The notes: generated by a model from the sequence alone, not told the origin. Shown: positions 45,970 to 56,533, numbered from the stretch's first letter. The stretch is 64,000 bases of DNA from an uncultured Caulobacterales bacterium (GCA_903900155.1 CAIUMD010000029.1:1-64000), one strand, 5' to 3'. Numbers and translations are program-made.

Positions 45970-47370
45970 ATGGCTGACTACGACTATGATCTCTTCGTCA
46001 TCGGCGCCGGCTCGGGCGGCGTGCGCGCGGCGCGGCTGGCGGCCATGAGCGGCGCCAAGGTCGGCGTGGCCGAGGAATATCGGGTCGGCGGCGCCTGCGT
46101 GATCCGCGGCTGCGTGCCCAAGAAGTTCATGGTCTATGCCAGCGAGGTCACCAGCCAGTTGAAGACCGCCAAGGGCTATGGCTGGACGATCGGCGAGGCT
46201 AAGTTCGACTGGAAGGGCTTCATCCACGACAAGGACGTCGAGATCGCCCGCCTGTCGGGCATCTACGTCACCAACCTGCAGAAGGCCGGCGCCAACCTGC
46301 TGCACGGCCGGGCCCAGGTCATCGACGCCCACACTGTCGAGGTGTTGCCCAAGGACGGCAGTGACGACGCCGGGACCTATAAGGCCAAGAAGATCCTGAT
46401 CGCCACGGGCGGCCGTCCGGTGCGGCCCGAGTTCCCGGGCGCGGAGTACGGCATCACCTCGGACGAGGCGTTCCATCTGCCCAAGCTGCCGAAGAGCATC
46501 ATGGTCGTGGGCGGCGGCTACATCGCCGTCGAGTTCGCCGGCATCTTCGCGGGGTTGGGCGTGCAGACCACGCTGCTGTACCGCGGCGCCAACATCCTGC
46601 GCGGCTTCGACGACGACGTCCGCTCGCACCTGGCCGACGAGCTGGGCAAGAAGGGCATCAAGGTGGTGCTGGGCTGCTCGCACACCGCGATCGAGAAGCA
46701 GGACGACGGCACGCTGCTGAGCAAGCTGACCAGCGACCTGACCTTCGAGACCGAGGCGGTGATGTTCGCCACGGGCCGCGAGCCCTATGTCCAGGGTCTG
46801 GGCCTGGAAAAGGCCGGCGTGAAGCTGAACGACAAGGGCGCGATCGCCGTCGACGAATTCTCCAAGACCAACGTCCCCAGCATCTGGGCCGTCGGCGACG
46901 TCACCGACCGCATCAACCTGACGCCGGTAGCCATCCGCGAGGGCGCGGCCTTCGCCCAGACCGAGTTCTACGACAGCCCCACCACCTTCGACCACGAGCA
47001 CGTCGCCTCGGCGGTGTTCAGCCAGCCGCCGGTCGGGTCGGTGGGCATGACCGAGGCCGAGGCGCGCCACGCGTTCGGCGGCGTCGACATCTATCGTTCG
47101 GTGTTCCGTCCGATGAAGATCACCTTCTATGGCGGCCAGGAACGCTGCCTGATCAAGCTGGTGGTCAAACAGGACGACCAGAAGGTGGTCGGTGTCCACG
47201 TGGTGGGCCCGGACTCGCCCGAGATCATCCAGATGGCCGCGATCGCCGTGAAGATGGGCGTGACCAAGCCGCAGTGGGACTCGACCTGCGCGGTCCACCC
47301 GACCCTGGCCGAAGAGCTGGTCACGATGCGTGAGAAGTACGTCCCGGTCGAAGTCGGCGGGGTTGGATGA
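45970..47370 (+). CDS. gor: glutathione-disulfide reductase
   Basis: A 466-residue pyridine nucleotide-disulfide oxidoreductase. The N-terminal FAD motif is GAGSGG (residues 12-17). The redox-active pair is C43 and C48 in CVIRGCVPKK, the glutathione-reductase form of the site. The second nucleotide-binding motif is VVGGGYIAVEFAGIFAGLG. The C-terminal dimer domain holds the catalytic His-Glu pair in CAVHPTLAEE. It keeps glutathione reduced with NADPH. The GTG one codon upstream is an alternative start. The stop overlaps the next gene by 4 bp. Confidence 0.94.
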   Translation: MADYDYDLFVIGAGSGGVRAARLAAMSGAKVGVAEEYRVGGACVIRGCVPKKFMVYASEVTSQLKTAKGYGWTIGEAKFDWKGFIHDKDVEIARLSGIYVTNLQKAGANLLHGRAQVIDAHTVEVLPKDGSDDAGTYKAKKILIATGGRPVRPEFPGAEYGITSDEAFHLPKLPKSIMVVGGGYIAVEFAGIFAGLGVQTTLLYRGANILRGFDDDVRSHLADELGKKGIKVVLGCSHTAIEKQDDGTLLSKLTSDLTFETEAVMFATGREPYVQGLGLEKAGVKLNDKGAIAVDEFSKTNVPSIWAVGDVTDRINLTPVAIREGAAFAQTEFYDSPTTFDHEHVASAVFSQPPVGSVGMTEAEARHAFGGVDIYRSVFRPMKITFYGGQERCLIKLVVKQDDQKVVGVHVVGPDSPEIIQMAAIAVKMGVTKPQWDSTCAVHPTLAEELVTMREKYVPVEVGGVG

Positions 47371-48596
47371 CGCAGCCTCCTGGCGTCCCGGCGGCTGAGC
47401 AGCGCACGCGTTGGCTTGGAGGGCTGGCCGTCTTCCTGATGGCGATGACGCCGTTGGTCGGCTACCTGGCGCCGCTGGGTTCGGCCACGGTGCTGACGCT
47501 GGTCGGCCTGCTGGCGACGCCGGGCCTGGCGCGTTCGCGTCCGCCCGTGCTGCCGATGTTCGCCCTGCTGCTCCTGGTGCTGTGGGCCGTGATCAGCCTA
47601 GCCTGGAGCCCAGCCGCGCCGCACTGGGGCGATTTCAAGCGCAGCAAGGACCTCGAGGACCTGACGATCCTCAAGCTGGTGCTGGAGGTTGGTCTCTACG
47701 CCACCGCCTATGCCGCGCTGGGCGGGATGTCGACGCGCTCGGCTCGCCTGGCTAGTCGGGTCATGGCAGTCGGCGTGATCCTGCTGGCTCTGCTGACCTT
47801 CCTGGACGGTCTGTCGAAGGGCGTTGTCTATATGGCCCTGCGCCAGCTGAGCGGCGATCCGGTCAAGCCCGATATCGCGGTGGTGAAGGTCTCGATGGGG
47901 ACCTACACCATGGTGCTGCTGTTCTGGCCCGTCGTGCGCCTGCTGGACGCCTGGAAGTTCCCGGGCCGCAACATCCTGATCGCCCTGACCGCCTTGATGA
48001 TCCTGATCGGCGCGCACCTGACCGGCGCCGATGCGCCGATTGCGGCCATGCTGCTGGCGGGCGTGGCCTGGCTGGGCGTGCGGCTGATCGGCAAGCCGTT
48101 TGTCCGCGCCATGATCCCGATCGTCTCGGCGATCTTCATCTTCGCGCCGATGGCCATCCTGTGGGCCGTGCGCTCGGGCCTGTTCGCCTGGCTGCATGTG
48201 CTGGCGCCGCCGTCCTGGGATGCGCGCCTGAACATCTGGGCCTATGCCGCCAACCTGACGGTCGACCACGCCCTGCGCGGCTGGGGTTTCGACGCGGCCC
48301 GCACCTTCCTGGGCATCCCGCTGCACACCCACAACGCCGCCCTGCAGCTATGGCTGGAGCTGGGCTCGGTGGGCGCGGCCCTGGCGGCGGCGTTCTTCGC
48401 CTGGATCCTGTACCGCATCGTCGGCCAAACCGAGGAGAACCGTCGCGACGGCGCCATGGCCGCGGCGACCCTGACGGCCTTCCTGGTGATCGGCGGCGTC
48501 AGCTTCGGGGTCTGGCAGGAATGGTGGTTGGCGCTGGGCGTCATTGCCGCCATCGCCTGCGGCGTCGCGCAAAAAACCAGCGCTGCGGCCAAGTAG
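47367..48596 (+). CDS. O-antigen ligase/polymerase family membrane protein
   Basis: A 409-residue protein with about ten hydrophobic helices. A periplasmic loop segment [21 protein letters not shown] matches the Wzy_C/WaaL core, including the conserved His-Asn-x-x-Leu. Such proteins join or polymerise polysaccharide on lipid carriers in the inner membrane. Which glycan is not shown. It is coupled to gor by an ATGA overlap, which says little about function. Confidence 0.83.
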   Translation: MTQPPGVPAAEQRTRWLGGLAVFLMAMTPLVGYLAPLGSATVLTLVGLLATPGLARSRPPVLPMFALLLLVLWAVISLAWSPAAPHWGDFKRSKDLEDLTILKLVLEVGLYATAYAALGGMSTRSARLASRVMAVGVILLALLTFLDGLSKGVVYMALRQLSGDPVKPDIAVVKVSMGTYTMVLLFWPVVRLLDAWKFPGRNILIALTALMILIGAHLTGADAPIAAMLLAGVAWLGVRLIGKPFVRAMIPIVSAIFIFAPMAILWAVRSGLFAWLHVLAPPSWDARLNIWAYAANLTVDHALRGWGFDAARTFLGIPLHTHNAALQLWLELGSVGAALAAAFFAWILYRIVGQTEENRRDGAMAAATLTAFLVIGGVSFGVWQEWWLALGVIAAIACGVAQKTSAAAK

Positions 48597-48708
48597 CCTC
48601 GCAACGAATTTTCCGCTTCGGCTGCGTCTGCGGTATCGCTCCGCACGATTTTGCCTTTTCATCCCTTTCGCGGTATCTACGCCGCCCCTTGCAGTTATCG
48701 AGCCCGTC

Positions 48709-50088
48709 ATGACCACCCGCTGGACCCCCGCGACCTGGAGAGCCAAACCCGCCAAGCACATGCCCACCGACTATCCGGACATGGGCGCGGTGGAGCGGGT
48801 CGAGCAGACGCTGCGCCAGATGCCGCCGCTGGTGTTCGCGGGCGAAGCGCGCCGGCTGAAGAGCCTGCTGGGCGATGTCGCGGAAGGCCGGGCCTTCCTG
48901 CTGCAGGGGGGCGACTGCGCCGAGAGCTTCAAGGAATTCCACGCGGACAACATCCGCGACACCTTCCGCCTGATCCTGCAGATGGCGGTGGTGCTGACCT
49001 TCGCCGGCGGCAAGCCGGTGGTGAAGGTGGGCCGCATCGCCGGCCAGTTCGCCAAGCCGCGTTCGGAGCCGACCGAGACGATCGGCGACGCGACTCTGCC
49101 GTCCTATCGTGGCGACATCATCAACGGCATGGACTTCACGTCCGAGGAGCGCGTGCCGGATCCGGACCGCCTGCTGAAGGCCTATGGCCAGTCCGCCTCG
49201 ACTCTGAACCTGCTGCGGGCCTTCGCCAACGGCGGCTATGCCGACCTGCACAATATCCACCGCTGGACCCTGGGCTTCGTCGGCGACAGCCCGCAGGGCG
49301 CGCGCTACCGGGAACTGTCGGACAAGATCACCGAAAGCCTGGCCTTCATGGCCGCCATCGGCGTCACGCCCCAGAGCCATCCAGGCATGCACCAGGTGGA
49401 GTTCTTCACCAGCCACGAGGCCCTGCTGCTGGGCTTCGAGGAAGCCATGACCCGCGTCGATAGCACCTCGGGCGATTGGTACGACACCAGCGCCCACCTG
49501 CTGTGGATCGGCGAGCGCACCCGCCAACTGGACGGCGCGCACATCGAGTTCATGAAGGGCGTGAAGAACCCGATCGGCCTGAAGTGCGGTCCGACCATGG
49601 AGGGCGACGACCTCCTGCGCCTGATCGACGTGCTGAACCCCAACAACGAGCCGGGCCGCCTGACGCTGTACGGCCGCTTCGGCTCGGACAAGATCGCCGA
49701 CCGCCTGCCGCGCCTGATGAAGGCCACCAAGGCCGCCGGCCGTTCGGTGGTCTGGGCTACCGACCCGATGCACGGCAACACGCTGAAGGCCTCGACCGGC
49801 TACAAGACCCGTCCGTTCGACCGCATCCTTGGCGAAGTGAAGAGCTTCGTGGAGATCGCCCAGGCCGAGGGCGTGCACCCCGGCGGCGTCCACCTGGAGA
49901 TGACCGGCCAGAACGTCACTGAATGCCTGGGCGGCGCCCGCGCGGTCTCGGAGACGGATCTCGCCGACCGCTACCACACCCACTGCGACCCGCGCCTGAA
50001 CGGCGAGCAGGCTCTGGAGTTGGCGTTCCTGGTGGCCGAGAAGCTGAAATCGGCTCGCGATGATCAGCGTCGCCTAGCTGCGGGTTGA
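48709..50088 (+). CDS. class II 3-deoxy-7-phosphoheptulonate synthase
   Basis: A 459-residue type II (plant-like) DAHP synthase. Motifs include [14 protein letters not shown] near residue 63, [41 protein letters not shown] and [10 protein letters not shown]. It joins phosphoenolpyruvate and erythrose-4-phosphate in the first step of the shikimate pathway. The ATG at 48709 starts the family N-terminus, [11 protein letters not shown]. It is separated by 112 bp from the O-antigen ligase-like gene. Confidence 0.95.
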   Translation: MTTRWTPATWRAKPAKHMPTDYPDMGAVERVEQTLRQMPPLVFAGEARRLKSLLGDVAEGRAFLLQGGDCAESFKEFHADNIRDTFRLILQMAVVLTFAGGKPVVKVGRIAGQFAKPRSEPTETIGDATLPSYRGDIINGMDFTSEERVPDPDRLLKAYGQSASTLNLLRAFANGGYADLHNIHRWTLGFVGDSPQGARYRELSDKITESLAFMAAIGVTPQSHPGMHQVEFFTSHEALLLGFEEAMTRVDSTSGDWYDTSAHLLWIGERTRQLDGAHIEFMKGVKNPIGLKCGPTMEGDDLLRLIDVLNPNNEPGRLTLYGRFGSDKIADRLPRLMKATKAAGRSVVWATDPMHGNTLKASTGYKTRPFDRILGEVKSFVEIAQAEGVHPGGVHLEMTGQNVTECLGGARAVSETDLADRYHTHCDPRLNGEQALELAFLVAEKLKSARDDQRRLAAG

Positions 50089-50237
50089 GGTTACTGGCCG
50101 ACGATCAACGGCTGAAGCGGCGGTCGTGAGTGATCGCTGTTCAGGTTGAGGGAGCATTGAAAGTTTGCATTGCAGCGCGCGGCGGCTTGACCCGTCGCGC
50201 GGCGCTCTCCAATGGTTGTTTGAAGGGAGAGCCATGC

Positions 50238-52028
50238 ATGCGTTTGCGTCAGAAGATCAGGCGGGAGATCAAGTTCCTCAAGGGACTGTCCCGGACGCTA
50301 AAGCGCGTGAAGTCCATCGCTCCCGACAGCACGAACCTGATCTGCGACGATCTCGAGGCTGCGGTCGACAAGTGGCGTGACCGCCAGGCGATCACGTTCG
50401 AAGGCAAGACGGTTACGTATGCCGAGCTGGACGCCATCGCCAACCGCTACGCCCACTGGGCCAAGGGACTGGGGCTGACGCGCGGCCAAACCGTGGCGCT
50501 CTTCATGCCTAACCGGCTGGAGTACATGGCCATCTGGTACGGCCTCTCCAAGGTCGGCGTGGCCACGGCCCTGATCAACAACCAGTTGACTGGCGCGGCC
50601 CTGGCGCACTGCCTGAACATCTCCCAGGCCATGCACTGCATCGTCGACCCTGAGACCTCTCTGTGCTTCGAGGACGTGAAGGGCCAGCTGCAGCGCCACA
50701 TGCATCAGTGGGTGCTGGGCCCGGTGACCGGCGAGCAGCGCGACCTGGTCAAGGCGCTGAAGAGCTGCAGCCAACTGCGCCCCGACCGCGACACGGCCCG
50801 CGACGGCATCGTCGCCAAGGACACCGCGCTCTACATCTTCACCAGCGGCACCACGGGCCTGCCCAAGGCCGCGCGCATCACCCACATGCGCGCCCAACTC
50901 TACATGCGTGGCTTCGCCGGTTCGACTGGAGCCAACCATAACGACCGCATCTATGTGACCCTGCCGCTGTATCACGCCACCGGCGGCCTCTGCGCCCTGG
51001 GCGCGGGCCTGCTGAACGGCGGCTCGATCGTGCTGCGCAAGAAGTTCTCGACCACCCACTTCTGGCCGGACGTCGTGAACGAGAATTGCACGATGTTTGT
51101 CTATATCGGCGAGCTGTGCCGCTACCTGGCCAACCAGCCCGAGCATGAGCTGGAGCGGGCCCACAAGATCCGCATGATCTTTGGCAACGGCCTGCGTCCC
51201 GACGTCTGGAACGACATGCTGGACCGCTTCAAGGTCGGTGAGGTGCTGGAGTTCTACGGCGCGACCGAAGGCAATGTCTCGCTGTTCAACTTCGACGGCC
51301 GCCGTGGCGCGATCGGCCGGATTCCGGGCTATCTGAAGAAGAAGTTCAACATCCGGATCGTGAAGTTCGACGTCGAGACCGAGACCCCGGTCCGCAGCGC
51401 CAACGGCTGCTGCATCGAGGTCGCGCCCGGCGAGGTCGGCGAGTGCATCGGCCACATCGGCAGCGACGCCCGCTCGAACTATGTCGGTTATGCCGACAAG
51501 GCCGCCACCGAGAAGAAGGTCCTGCACGACGTCTTCGAGAAGGGCGACAACTGGTTCCGCACCGGCGACCTGATGAAGGTCGACAGCGACGGCTACATCT
51601 ATTTCGTCGACCGCATTGGCGACACCTTCCGCTGGAAGGGCGAGAACGTCGCCACCAGCGAGGTGTCCGAGCGCATCGCCGGCTTCGAGGGCGTGCAGGA
51701 AGTCAATGTCTACGGCGTCAAGGTCGGCGACCTGGACGGCAAAGCGGGCATGGCCTCGCTGGTCGTGGACGACGGCTTCGACATGGCCGCCTTCGGCAAG
51801 TACATCGACGAGCAGCTACCCAGCTACGCCCGTCCGATCTTCGTGCGCCTGCAGAAGGCGATCGAGACCACCGGCACCTTCAAGTATCGCAAGATCGACC
51901 TGGTCAATGACGGCTTCGACCCGTCCAAGACCAAGGATCCGCTGTACTTCCGCGATCCGGCCAAGGGCTATGTGAAGATCACCAAGGCCCTGCACGCCAA
52001 GATCGAAAGCGGCGCCTTCAAGCTGTGA
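50238..52028 (+). CDS. FATP-type very-long-chain acyl-CoA synthetase
   Basis: A 596-residue member of the acyl-adenylate-forming enzymes. The AMP-binding motif is YIFTSGTTGLPKAARITH, the second is LEFYGATEGNVSLFN, and the third, YFVDRIGDTFRWKGENVAT, holds the GD(T)(F)RWKGEN string of the FATP group. The C-terminal GAFKL ending is also typical. It activates long-chain fatty acids to CoA esters. The ATG at 50238 was chosen over a longer frame because AGGGAGA precedes it. The stop overlaps the next gene by 4 bp. Confidence 0.92.
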   Translation: MRLRQKIRREIKFLKGLSRTLKRVKSIAPDSTNLICDDLEAAVDKWRDRQAITFEGKTVTYAELDAIANRYAHWAKGLGLTRGQTVALFMPNRLEYMAIWYGLSKVGVATALINNQLTGAALAHCLNISQAMHCIVDPETSLCFEDVKGQLQRHMHQWVLGPVTGEQRDLVKALKSCSQLRPDRDTARDGIVAKDTALYIFTSGTTGLPKAARITHMRAQLYMRGFAGSTGANHNDRIYVTLPLYHATGGLCALGAGLLNGGSIVLRKKFSTTHFWPDVVNENCTMFVYIGELCRYLANQPEHELERAHKIRMIFGNGLRPDVWNDMLDRFKVGEVLEFYGATEGNVSLFNFDGRRGAIGRIPGYLKKKFNIRIVKFDVETETPVRSANGCCIEVAPGEVGECIGHIGSDARSNYVGYADKAATEKKVLHDVFEKGDNWFRTGDLMKVDSDGYIYFVDRIGDTFRWKGENVATSEVSERIAGFEGVQEVNVYGVKVGDLDGKAGMASLVVDDGFDMAAFGKYIDEQLPSYARPIFVRLQKAIETTGTFKYRKIDLVNDGFDPSKTKDPLYFRDPAKGYVKITKALHAKIESGAFKL

Positions 52029-52885
52029 CCACCCGGCGCGCGGGCCTTGCCGCGCTGGCGGCGCTGACGACCTCGGCCTGCTCGCCGCTGTCGGTGTTCG
52101 CGACGCTTACGCCCAAGGACGCCGCCAGGGTCGAGGGACGGGGCTCGCGCTACGCGCCGGGCGCGCGGGGCGGCGTCGACGTCTATGCGCCGCCGGGCGC
52201 CCGCGGTCCCGCGCCGGTGGCGGTGTTCTTCTACGGCGGGTCCTGGGATAGCGGCCGGCGTCAGGATTACGGCTGGGCCGCGCGGGCCCTGGCCGCCCAG
52301 GGCTTTCTGACCCTCGTTCCGGACTATCGGCTGTATCCGGAGGTCCGTTTCCCGAGCTTTCTGGACGACTGCGCGCAGGCGGTTCGGTGGGCGATCGACC
52401 ACGCCGCCGAACTGGGCGGCGATCCCTCGCGCATCGTCCTGGTCGGCCATTCTGCCGGCGCCTACAACGCCGCCATGCTGGCCCTGGACCCGCGCTACCT
52501 GGCGGCCGTCGGCGTTGCGCCCAGCGCGATCAAGGCCTTCGCGGGGCTGTCGGGACCCTATGCCTTCCTGCCGCTGGACGGGCCAATCACGCAGCGGACG
52601 TTTGGCGAGGCGGCGGACCTCCAGGCGACCCAGCCCACCACCTTCGCCCGCGCCGACGCTCCGCCGGCCTTCCTGGCCACGGGCGACAAGGACACCACCG
52701 TCTTTCCGCGCAATACCCGCAAGCTGGCCGCGGCGCTGCGCGAGGCGGGGGCGAGGGTCGAGGAACGCCACTATGCCGGCCTCGACCACGCCGGGACCGT
52801 GCTGGCCCTGTCCCGGCCGTTCCGGCGCAGGGCGCCGCTGCTGGCCGACATGGCGGCGTTCCTGAAGAGCGCGGCGGGGACCTAG
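52025..52885 (+). CDS. alpha/beta-hydrolase lipoprotein (esterase)
   Basis: A 286-residue protein with a GTG start that overlaps the synthetase stop. The N-terminus carries a lipobox, TSAC (C19), so it is probably membrane-anchored. The hydrolase core has an oxyanion segment FFYGGSWDSG, the nucleophile in VGHSAGA, and late Asp and His in GDKDTTV and LDHAGTV. It resembles carboxylesterase/BD-FAE-type hydrolases. The tight coupling suggests it releases an acyl group that the upstream synthetase activates, which is an inference. Confidence 0.83.
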   Translation: MTTRRAGLAALAALTTSACSPLSVFATLTPKDAARVEGRGSRYAPGARGGVDVYAPPGARGPAPVAVFFYGGSWDSGRRQDYGWAARALAAQGFLTLVPDYRLYPEVRFPSFLDDCAQAVRWAIDHAAELGGDPSRIVLVGHSAGAYNAAMLALDPRYLAAVGVAPSAIKAFAGLSGPYAFLPLDGPITQRTFGEAADLQATQPTTFARADAPPAFLATGDKDTTVFPRNTRKLAAALREAGARVEERHYAGLDHAGTVLALSRPFRRRAPLLADMAAFLKSAAGT

Positions 52886-53679
52886 AGGTAGGGGCCCCAC
52901 ATGAAGGCGATCGCGCCGAAGACGCCGGCCGCCGTGTAGGCGGCGGCCACGGCCAGCACGGCCGCCATCAGGACCTTGAGGGCGCCGTTCGCGTTGCGTT
53001 GGGCGGCCTCGTACAGCTCCAGGATCGCCAGCGGGATCAGGTAGCTGCCAAAGGTCATGACGATGTCGGCGGGGCCGGACATGGTCTTGGTCATGCCCAC
53101 TGGGCCGCGATTGATCAGCACCCAGCCCATCAGCCCGACCCGCAGGAACCAGACGCCGCTGACCACCATGAAGGTCCGCATGGCCCAGCGTCGGTGCTGC
53201 TCGAACCGGCGCTTGACCGCGTGCCGCCAGGCCAGGCCGACGAAGGCCAGGATCAGCGCGGCGTTGATCAGGATGGCGACGGCAGAGATCACCGACAGGT
53301 AGGTCCCGCGCACCACCGTCAGCCAGACGCCGCTCAGCGCCATGAAGATAGCGATGACCATGAAGGTCCGGCCGCTCCAGCGGTGCAGGCGGGGCCATTT
53401 GCGACGCAGGGCGGGGATCAACTGCATCAGGCCGCACAGCGTCACCACCGAGGCCAGCAGCACGTGGGCGGCGAAGACGACATTGCCCGCGTCGTCGCCC
53501 TTGATGTAGCCGTCGATCAGCGGCTTGTCGTTCCAGCCGGCGAAGTTCCCCGTCGCCGTGCGCACGCCGTAGAAGGCCAGGATGAAGCCGATGAAGGCCA
53601 TCTGGCCGATGGCGGCGACGGTGAACCAGAGAGCGCCAGCCCCGCTAAGGGTCTTCTGGGAAAACGATACGGAAGACAT
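52882..53679 (-). CDS. DUF2306 family membrane protein
   Basis: A 265-residue protein with seven or eight membrane helices. The DUF2306 signature PRLHRWSGRTFM is at about residues 96-107, and a second histidine pair is in FEQHRRWAMRTFMV. Conserved His on helices suggests haem or quinone contact, but no function is established. It is convergent with the esterase (4-bp overlap) and divergent from the AraC-type gene, its possible regulator. Confidence 0.82.
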   Translation of the reverse strand: MSSVSFSQKTLSGAGALWFTVAAIGQMAFIGFILAFYGVRTATGNFAGWNDKPLIDGYIKGDDAGNVVFAAHVLLASVVTLCGLMQLIPALRRKWPRLHRWSGRTFMVIAIFMALSGVWLTVVRGTYLSVISAVAILINAALILAFVGLAWRHAVKRRFEQHRRWAMRTFMVVSGVWFLRVGLMGWVLINRGPVGMTKTMSGPADIVMTFGSYLIPLAILELYEAAQRNANGALKVLMAAVLAVAAAYTAAGVFGAIAFMWGPYL

Positions 53680-53805
53680 GGAAGCTCCTGACGCGACCTC
53701 CAGGCTGAGGTCGAGGGCAGGGATGGCGGCGTCCCGAACGGCTGGTCTCGCCGATTTGGAATTCGGCTAGAGATATTTTCGGAAAGCTGGGGCAGGGTCG
53801 CGATC

Positions 53806-54807
53806 ATGACCCTGGCCACAACATCCGGCGCTTCGATCGCGGGCCTGCGGCCCTGGCGTCCGCGCGGACGGCTGCAGGTCGTGACGACGATCGCGACGGT
53901 GTCATTCGTCTGCTACGCGCTGAGCCACTTCCTTGAGGGGCGCATGGCGACGGCCCTGTCGGTCATCGGCCTGGGCGCCTGCGGTTGGGCCTGGTTGGTC
54001 GCGCGCGCCCTGTTCGATCCGGCCGAGCAGGACGCGCGGTGGGCGTGGGTCGTCGCCCTGGTCGTGGCCATCAGCGCCGGCGTGGCGGTTCTGGCGCCCG
54101 CAGGGACGTTGGTCGGACGCGTCGCCGACAATGTCTACGCCCTGAGCGGCTCTGCGGCCCTGCTGCTGACCTTCGTCGAGCCGTTCCAGCGCTATGCGCC
54201 CGATCTGCCGCCCCTCGAGAAGCGGTTCCGGTTCGTGTTCGTGGCGCTCTACGCCGTGCTGGTCGGGGTCTCGGTGCTGGGCCTGCGCGCGTCGGCCGGC
54301 GCCGTTCAGGACGACCTTGTGAAGAGCGCCTGCGCCGTCGTGGGCCTGGCGGCCGTGCTGAGCGCGGTCTGGTTCCGCCGGCGTCACCCGCTGGCGGCGA
54401 AGGCGGCCCGCCGCGCCGCCACCGATGACGACGCCCGCCTAGCCGAACGCCTCAAGCGCTTGCTGGCCGAAGAAGCCATCGACACCCGACCCGAGTTGAA
54501 GATCGCCGACGTCGCCGCGCGCCTGGGCGAGCCGGAGTACCGGGTCTCGCAAAGCATCAGCGCCGCCCTGGGCTTTTCCAACTTCAACCGCTGGATCAAC
54601 CACCACCGGATCGCCCGCGCCAAGGCGCTGCTGGCCAACCCGGACGAGCGGCGCTCGATCCTGGAGATCGCCTTCGACTGCGGCTTCGCCTCGCTGGGGC
54701 CGTTCAACCGCGCCTTCAAGGACGAGGTCGGCGCGACCCCGCGGACCTATCGCTTAGCGGCGCGGGAGGGTCAGCTCCCGCACGCCTTGCCATCGAGCTT
54801 GCGCTGA
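53806..54807 (+). CDS. membrane-anchored AraC-family regulator
   Basis: A 333-residue protein. The N-terminal half has about six membrane helices. The C-terminal AraC-type double helix-turn-helix has the FDCGFASLGPFNRAFKDEVGATPRTYR end that marks the family. Membrane-bound AraC regulators of this form are frequent in alphaproteobacteria and respond to envelope or small-molecule signals. The gene is divergent from the DUF2306 gene and overlaps the M23 peptidase gene by 37 bp at its 3' end. Confidence 0.88.
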   Translation: MTLATTSGASIAGLRPWRPRGRLQVVTTIATVSFVCYALSHFLEGRMATALSVIGLGACGWAWLVARALFDPAEQDARWAWVVALVVAISAGVAVLAPAGTLVGRVADNVYALSGSAALLLTFVEPFQRYAPDLPPLEKRFRFVFVALYAVLVGVSVLGLRASAGAVQDDLVKSACAVVGLAAVLSAVWFRRRHPLAAKAARRAATDDDARLAERLKRLLAEEAIDTRPELKIADVAARLGEPEYRVSQSISAALGFSNFNRWINHHRIARAKALLANPDERRSILEIAFDCGFASLGPFNRAFKDEVGATPRTYRLAAREGQLPHALPSSLR

Positions 54808-55676
54808 TAGGCCTCGGCCAGGCTCAGATACGGCGGCAGGAAGGTGTGCAGCGCCACCGCCTTGCCGTCGCTGGTTACGCCGCTGACGCCCGCTCGCAAT
54901 TCGAAGTGCAGGTGGATGGTCGTGGGCGTGCCGCCGAAGTCGTTGGACACCTTGCCCAGCTTCTGGCCCACCGCGACGTTGTCGCCTTCCTTCACGGCCA
55001 GGGTCGACATCTGCATGTGCAGGTAGCGGTAGGTGTAGTGCGGCGGGGCCTTGGCCACGAGGGTGACGGTATAGGTTCCGATGTCGGTGATCGCGCCGGC
55101 CTCGGCGGCCACGGCCCAGTGCTCGTTCTTCTTGCAGGTGGCCGGACGGATGTCCTGGCCCTGGTGGCCGTTGCCTGAGCCCGCGCACAGCGGGTTCGCG
55201 CGCGAACGCGCCTCGCAGAAGGTGTCGCGCCAGGGCAGGGTGTAGTTCAGCGTGTCGCACTGGCTGGGCTTTCCAGGCGGGCCCATGCCGCCGCCGGGAC
55301 CATAGACCTGCGAGTTGGGGAAACCGGCCTCCTGCATCGGCCAGCACATCTTGGGCGACCAGACCGTGCGGTCCAGATAGCCCGGACCCTGACCGGCGGG
55401 GATCGCCCCGGCCGGCGCGTGGTCGAAGTTGGCCGGCGAAGGCGCGGGCGGTTCGGCTGGCTGCGGCGCGGGATCGGGGCTGGGCGGCACCGGTTCGCTG
55501 GAGGGCTGCTCGGCCCCGCCGTCAGCGGGCGAGTCGTCCGGCGTGGGCGGACCGGGCTCGGGCGAGGGCGGCTTGGGCGTCTCGCCGCCGGTCGCCGGGG
55601 TCTTGGTGGTGTCGTCGCAGGCGGCCAGCGGCGCCAGGGCCAGGGCGGCGACCAGCAGTAGCGGGGAGGCTCGCAT
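54771..55676 (-). CDS. M23-family (LytM) peptidase lipoprotein
   Basis: A 301-residue protein with lipobox LAAC (C20). A Pro/Gly/Asp-rich linker spans residues about 25-95. The C-terminal LytM domain carries the zinc-site motifs HQGQDIRPATC and IHLHFELRAG (HxH). It probably cuts peptidoglycan peptides, or is an activator if the site is inactive. The ATG at 55676 was chosen over the TTG two codons earlier. It is followed on the same strand by nothing close. Its 3' end runs 37 bp into the AraC gene. Confidence 0.88.
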   Translation of the reverse strand: MRASPLLLVAALALAPLAACDDTTKTPATGGETPKPPSPEPGPPTPDDSPADGGAEQPSSEPVPPSPDPAPQPAEPPAPSPANFDHAPAGAIPAGQGPGYLDRTVWSPKMCWPMQEAGFPNSQVYGPGGGMGPPGKPSQCDTLNYTLPWRDTFCEARSRANPLCAGSGNGHQGQDIRPATCKKNEHWAVAAEAGAITDIGTYTVTLVAKAPPHYTYRYLHMQMSTLAVKEGDNVAVGQKLGKVSNDFGGTPTTIHLHFELRAGVSGVTSDGKAVALHTFLPPYLSLAEAYQRKLDGKACGS

Positions 55677-55678
55677 GA

Positions 55679-56344
55679 TCAACCTCCCAGCCCGGCGGCC
55701 TGCCGCGCGGCCTTGCCCATCACCACGGCCGTGGTCTTGCCGACCAGGCCCAGCACATAGTTATCGTCGACGCAGCGCGGGTCGCTGGGCGCGTCGCAGC
55801 GGATCTCCACCGTGTAGAGCACGCCGTAGCGCACGAAGCTGGCCAGCTGGCCGTCGACCGTGCGCTGGACGGTCAGTTGCTCTGGCCCGCTGTCGATCTT
55901 CAGCGGCTTGGTCGCCGGCATCGGCACGGTGGTCGTCGTGCCGCTGAACGACACCCCGCCGCCCGCCGTATCGGCCGTGATCGTGTAGTAGTCGCCGAAG
56001 CTGTAGATTCGCGCATTGCCGGCCAGCTTGGCGTCGGTGGGCAGCAGGATCGGCACGGCGGTGATGTCGACTTGCTGGCGGTTCAGGTTGCCGCCCAGGT
56101 TTTCGCCCAGGCCGCCCGACTGCCGCAGACCGCCGACCGCGCCCTGCCAGTCCACGCGCGGACGCGGTGGCGCCACGAAGGCGGCGACACCCGGGCGAAT
56201 AGCCGGACGTGGCGCGGCGGCGCCGGGGATCGGCGCCCCTGTCGCATCCCGGGTCTGGGCCCGGCTGGTCGATATCCAGGTCGCCCCCGCGACCACGGTG
56301 ACGACGACGGCCCCCGCCGTCGCCCACCACTTCCCATGACGCAT
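55679..56344 (-). CDS. hypothetical exported protein
   Basis: A 221-residue protein with a signal-anchor helix at residues 7-30 and a Pro/Ala-rich stretch, then a beta-rich part that ends with a pair of cysteines (CDAPSDPRC). No family was recognised. The ATG at 56344 follows GGGGGAAGCC. The gene lies 2 bp upstream of the M23 peptidase on the same strand, so it is likely exported and cotranscribed with it. Confidence 0.6.
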   Translation of the reverse strand: MRHGKWWATAGAVVVTVVAGATWISTSRAQTRDATGAPIPGAAAPRPAIRPGVAAFVAPPRPRVDWQGAVGGLRQSGGLGENLGGNLNRQQVDITAVPILLPTDAKLAGNARIYSFGDYYTITADTAGGGVSFSGTTTTVPMPATKPLKIDSGPEQLTVQRTVDGQLASFVRYGVLYTVEIRCDAPSDPRCVDDNYVLGLVGKTTAVVMGKAARQAAGLGG

Positions 56345-56533
56345 GGCTTCCCCCACCGAACCGCGTTCGGCGAAACCCTAGCGTGAAAATGCCGCGGTGT
56401 TAACCTTTGTCGCCATGTTGCAGTGCGATTGAACCGCGAAGGCTTCATGCTATATGCGTGACATGTATTCGCGGGCCTTGTGTGTGGCGGCCCGGAAGAA
56501 CCCCAACCATTCAAAGGGATAGGCTTCCCCGCC

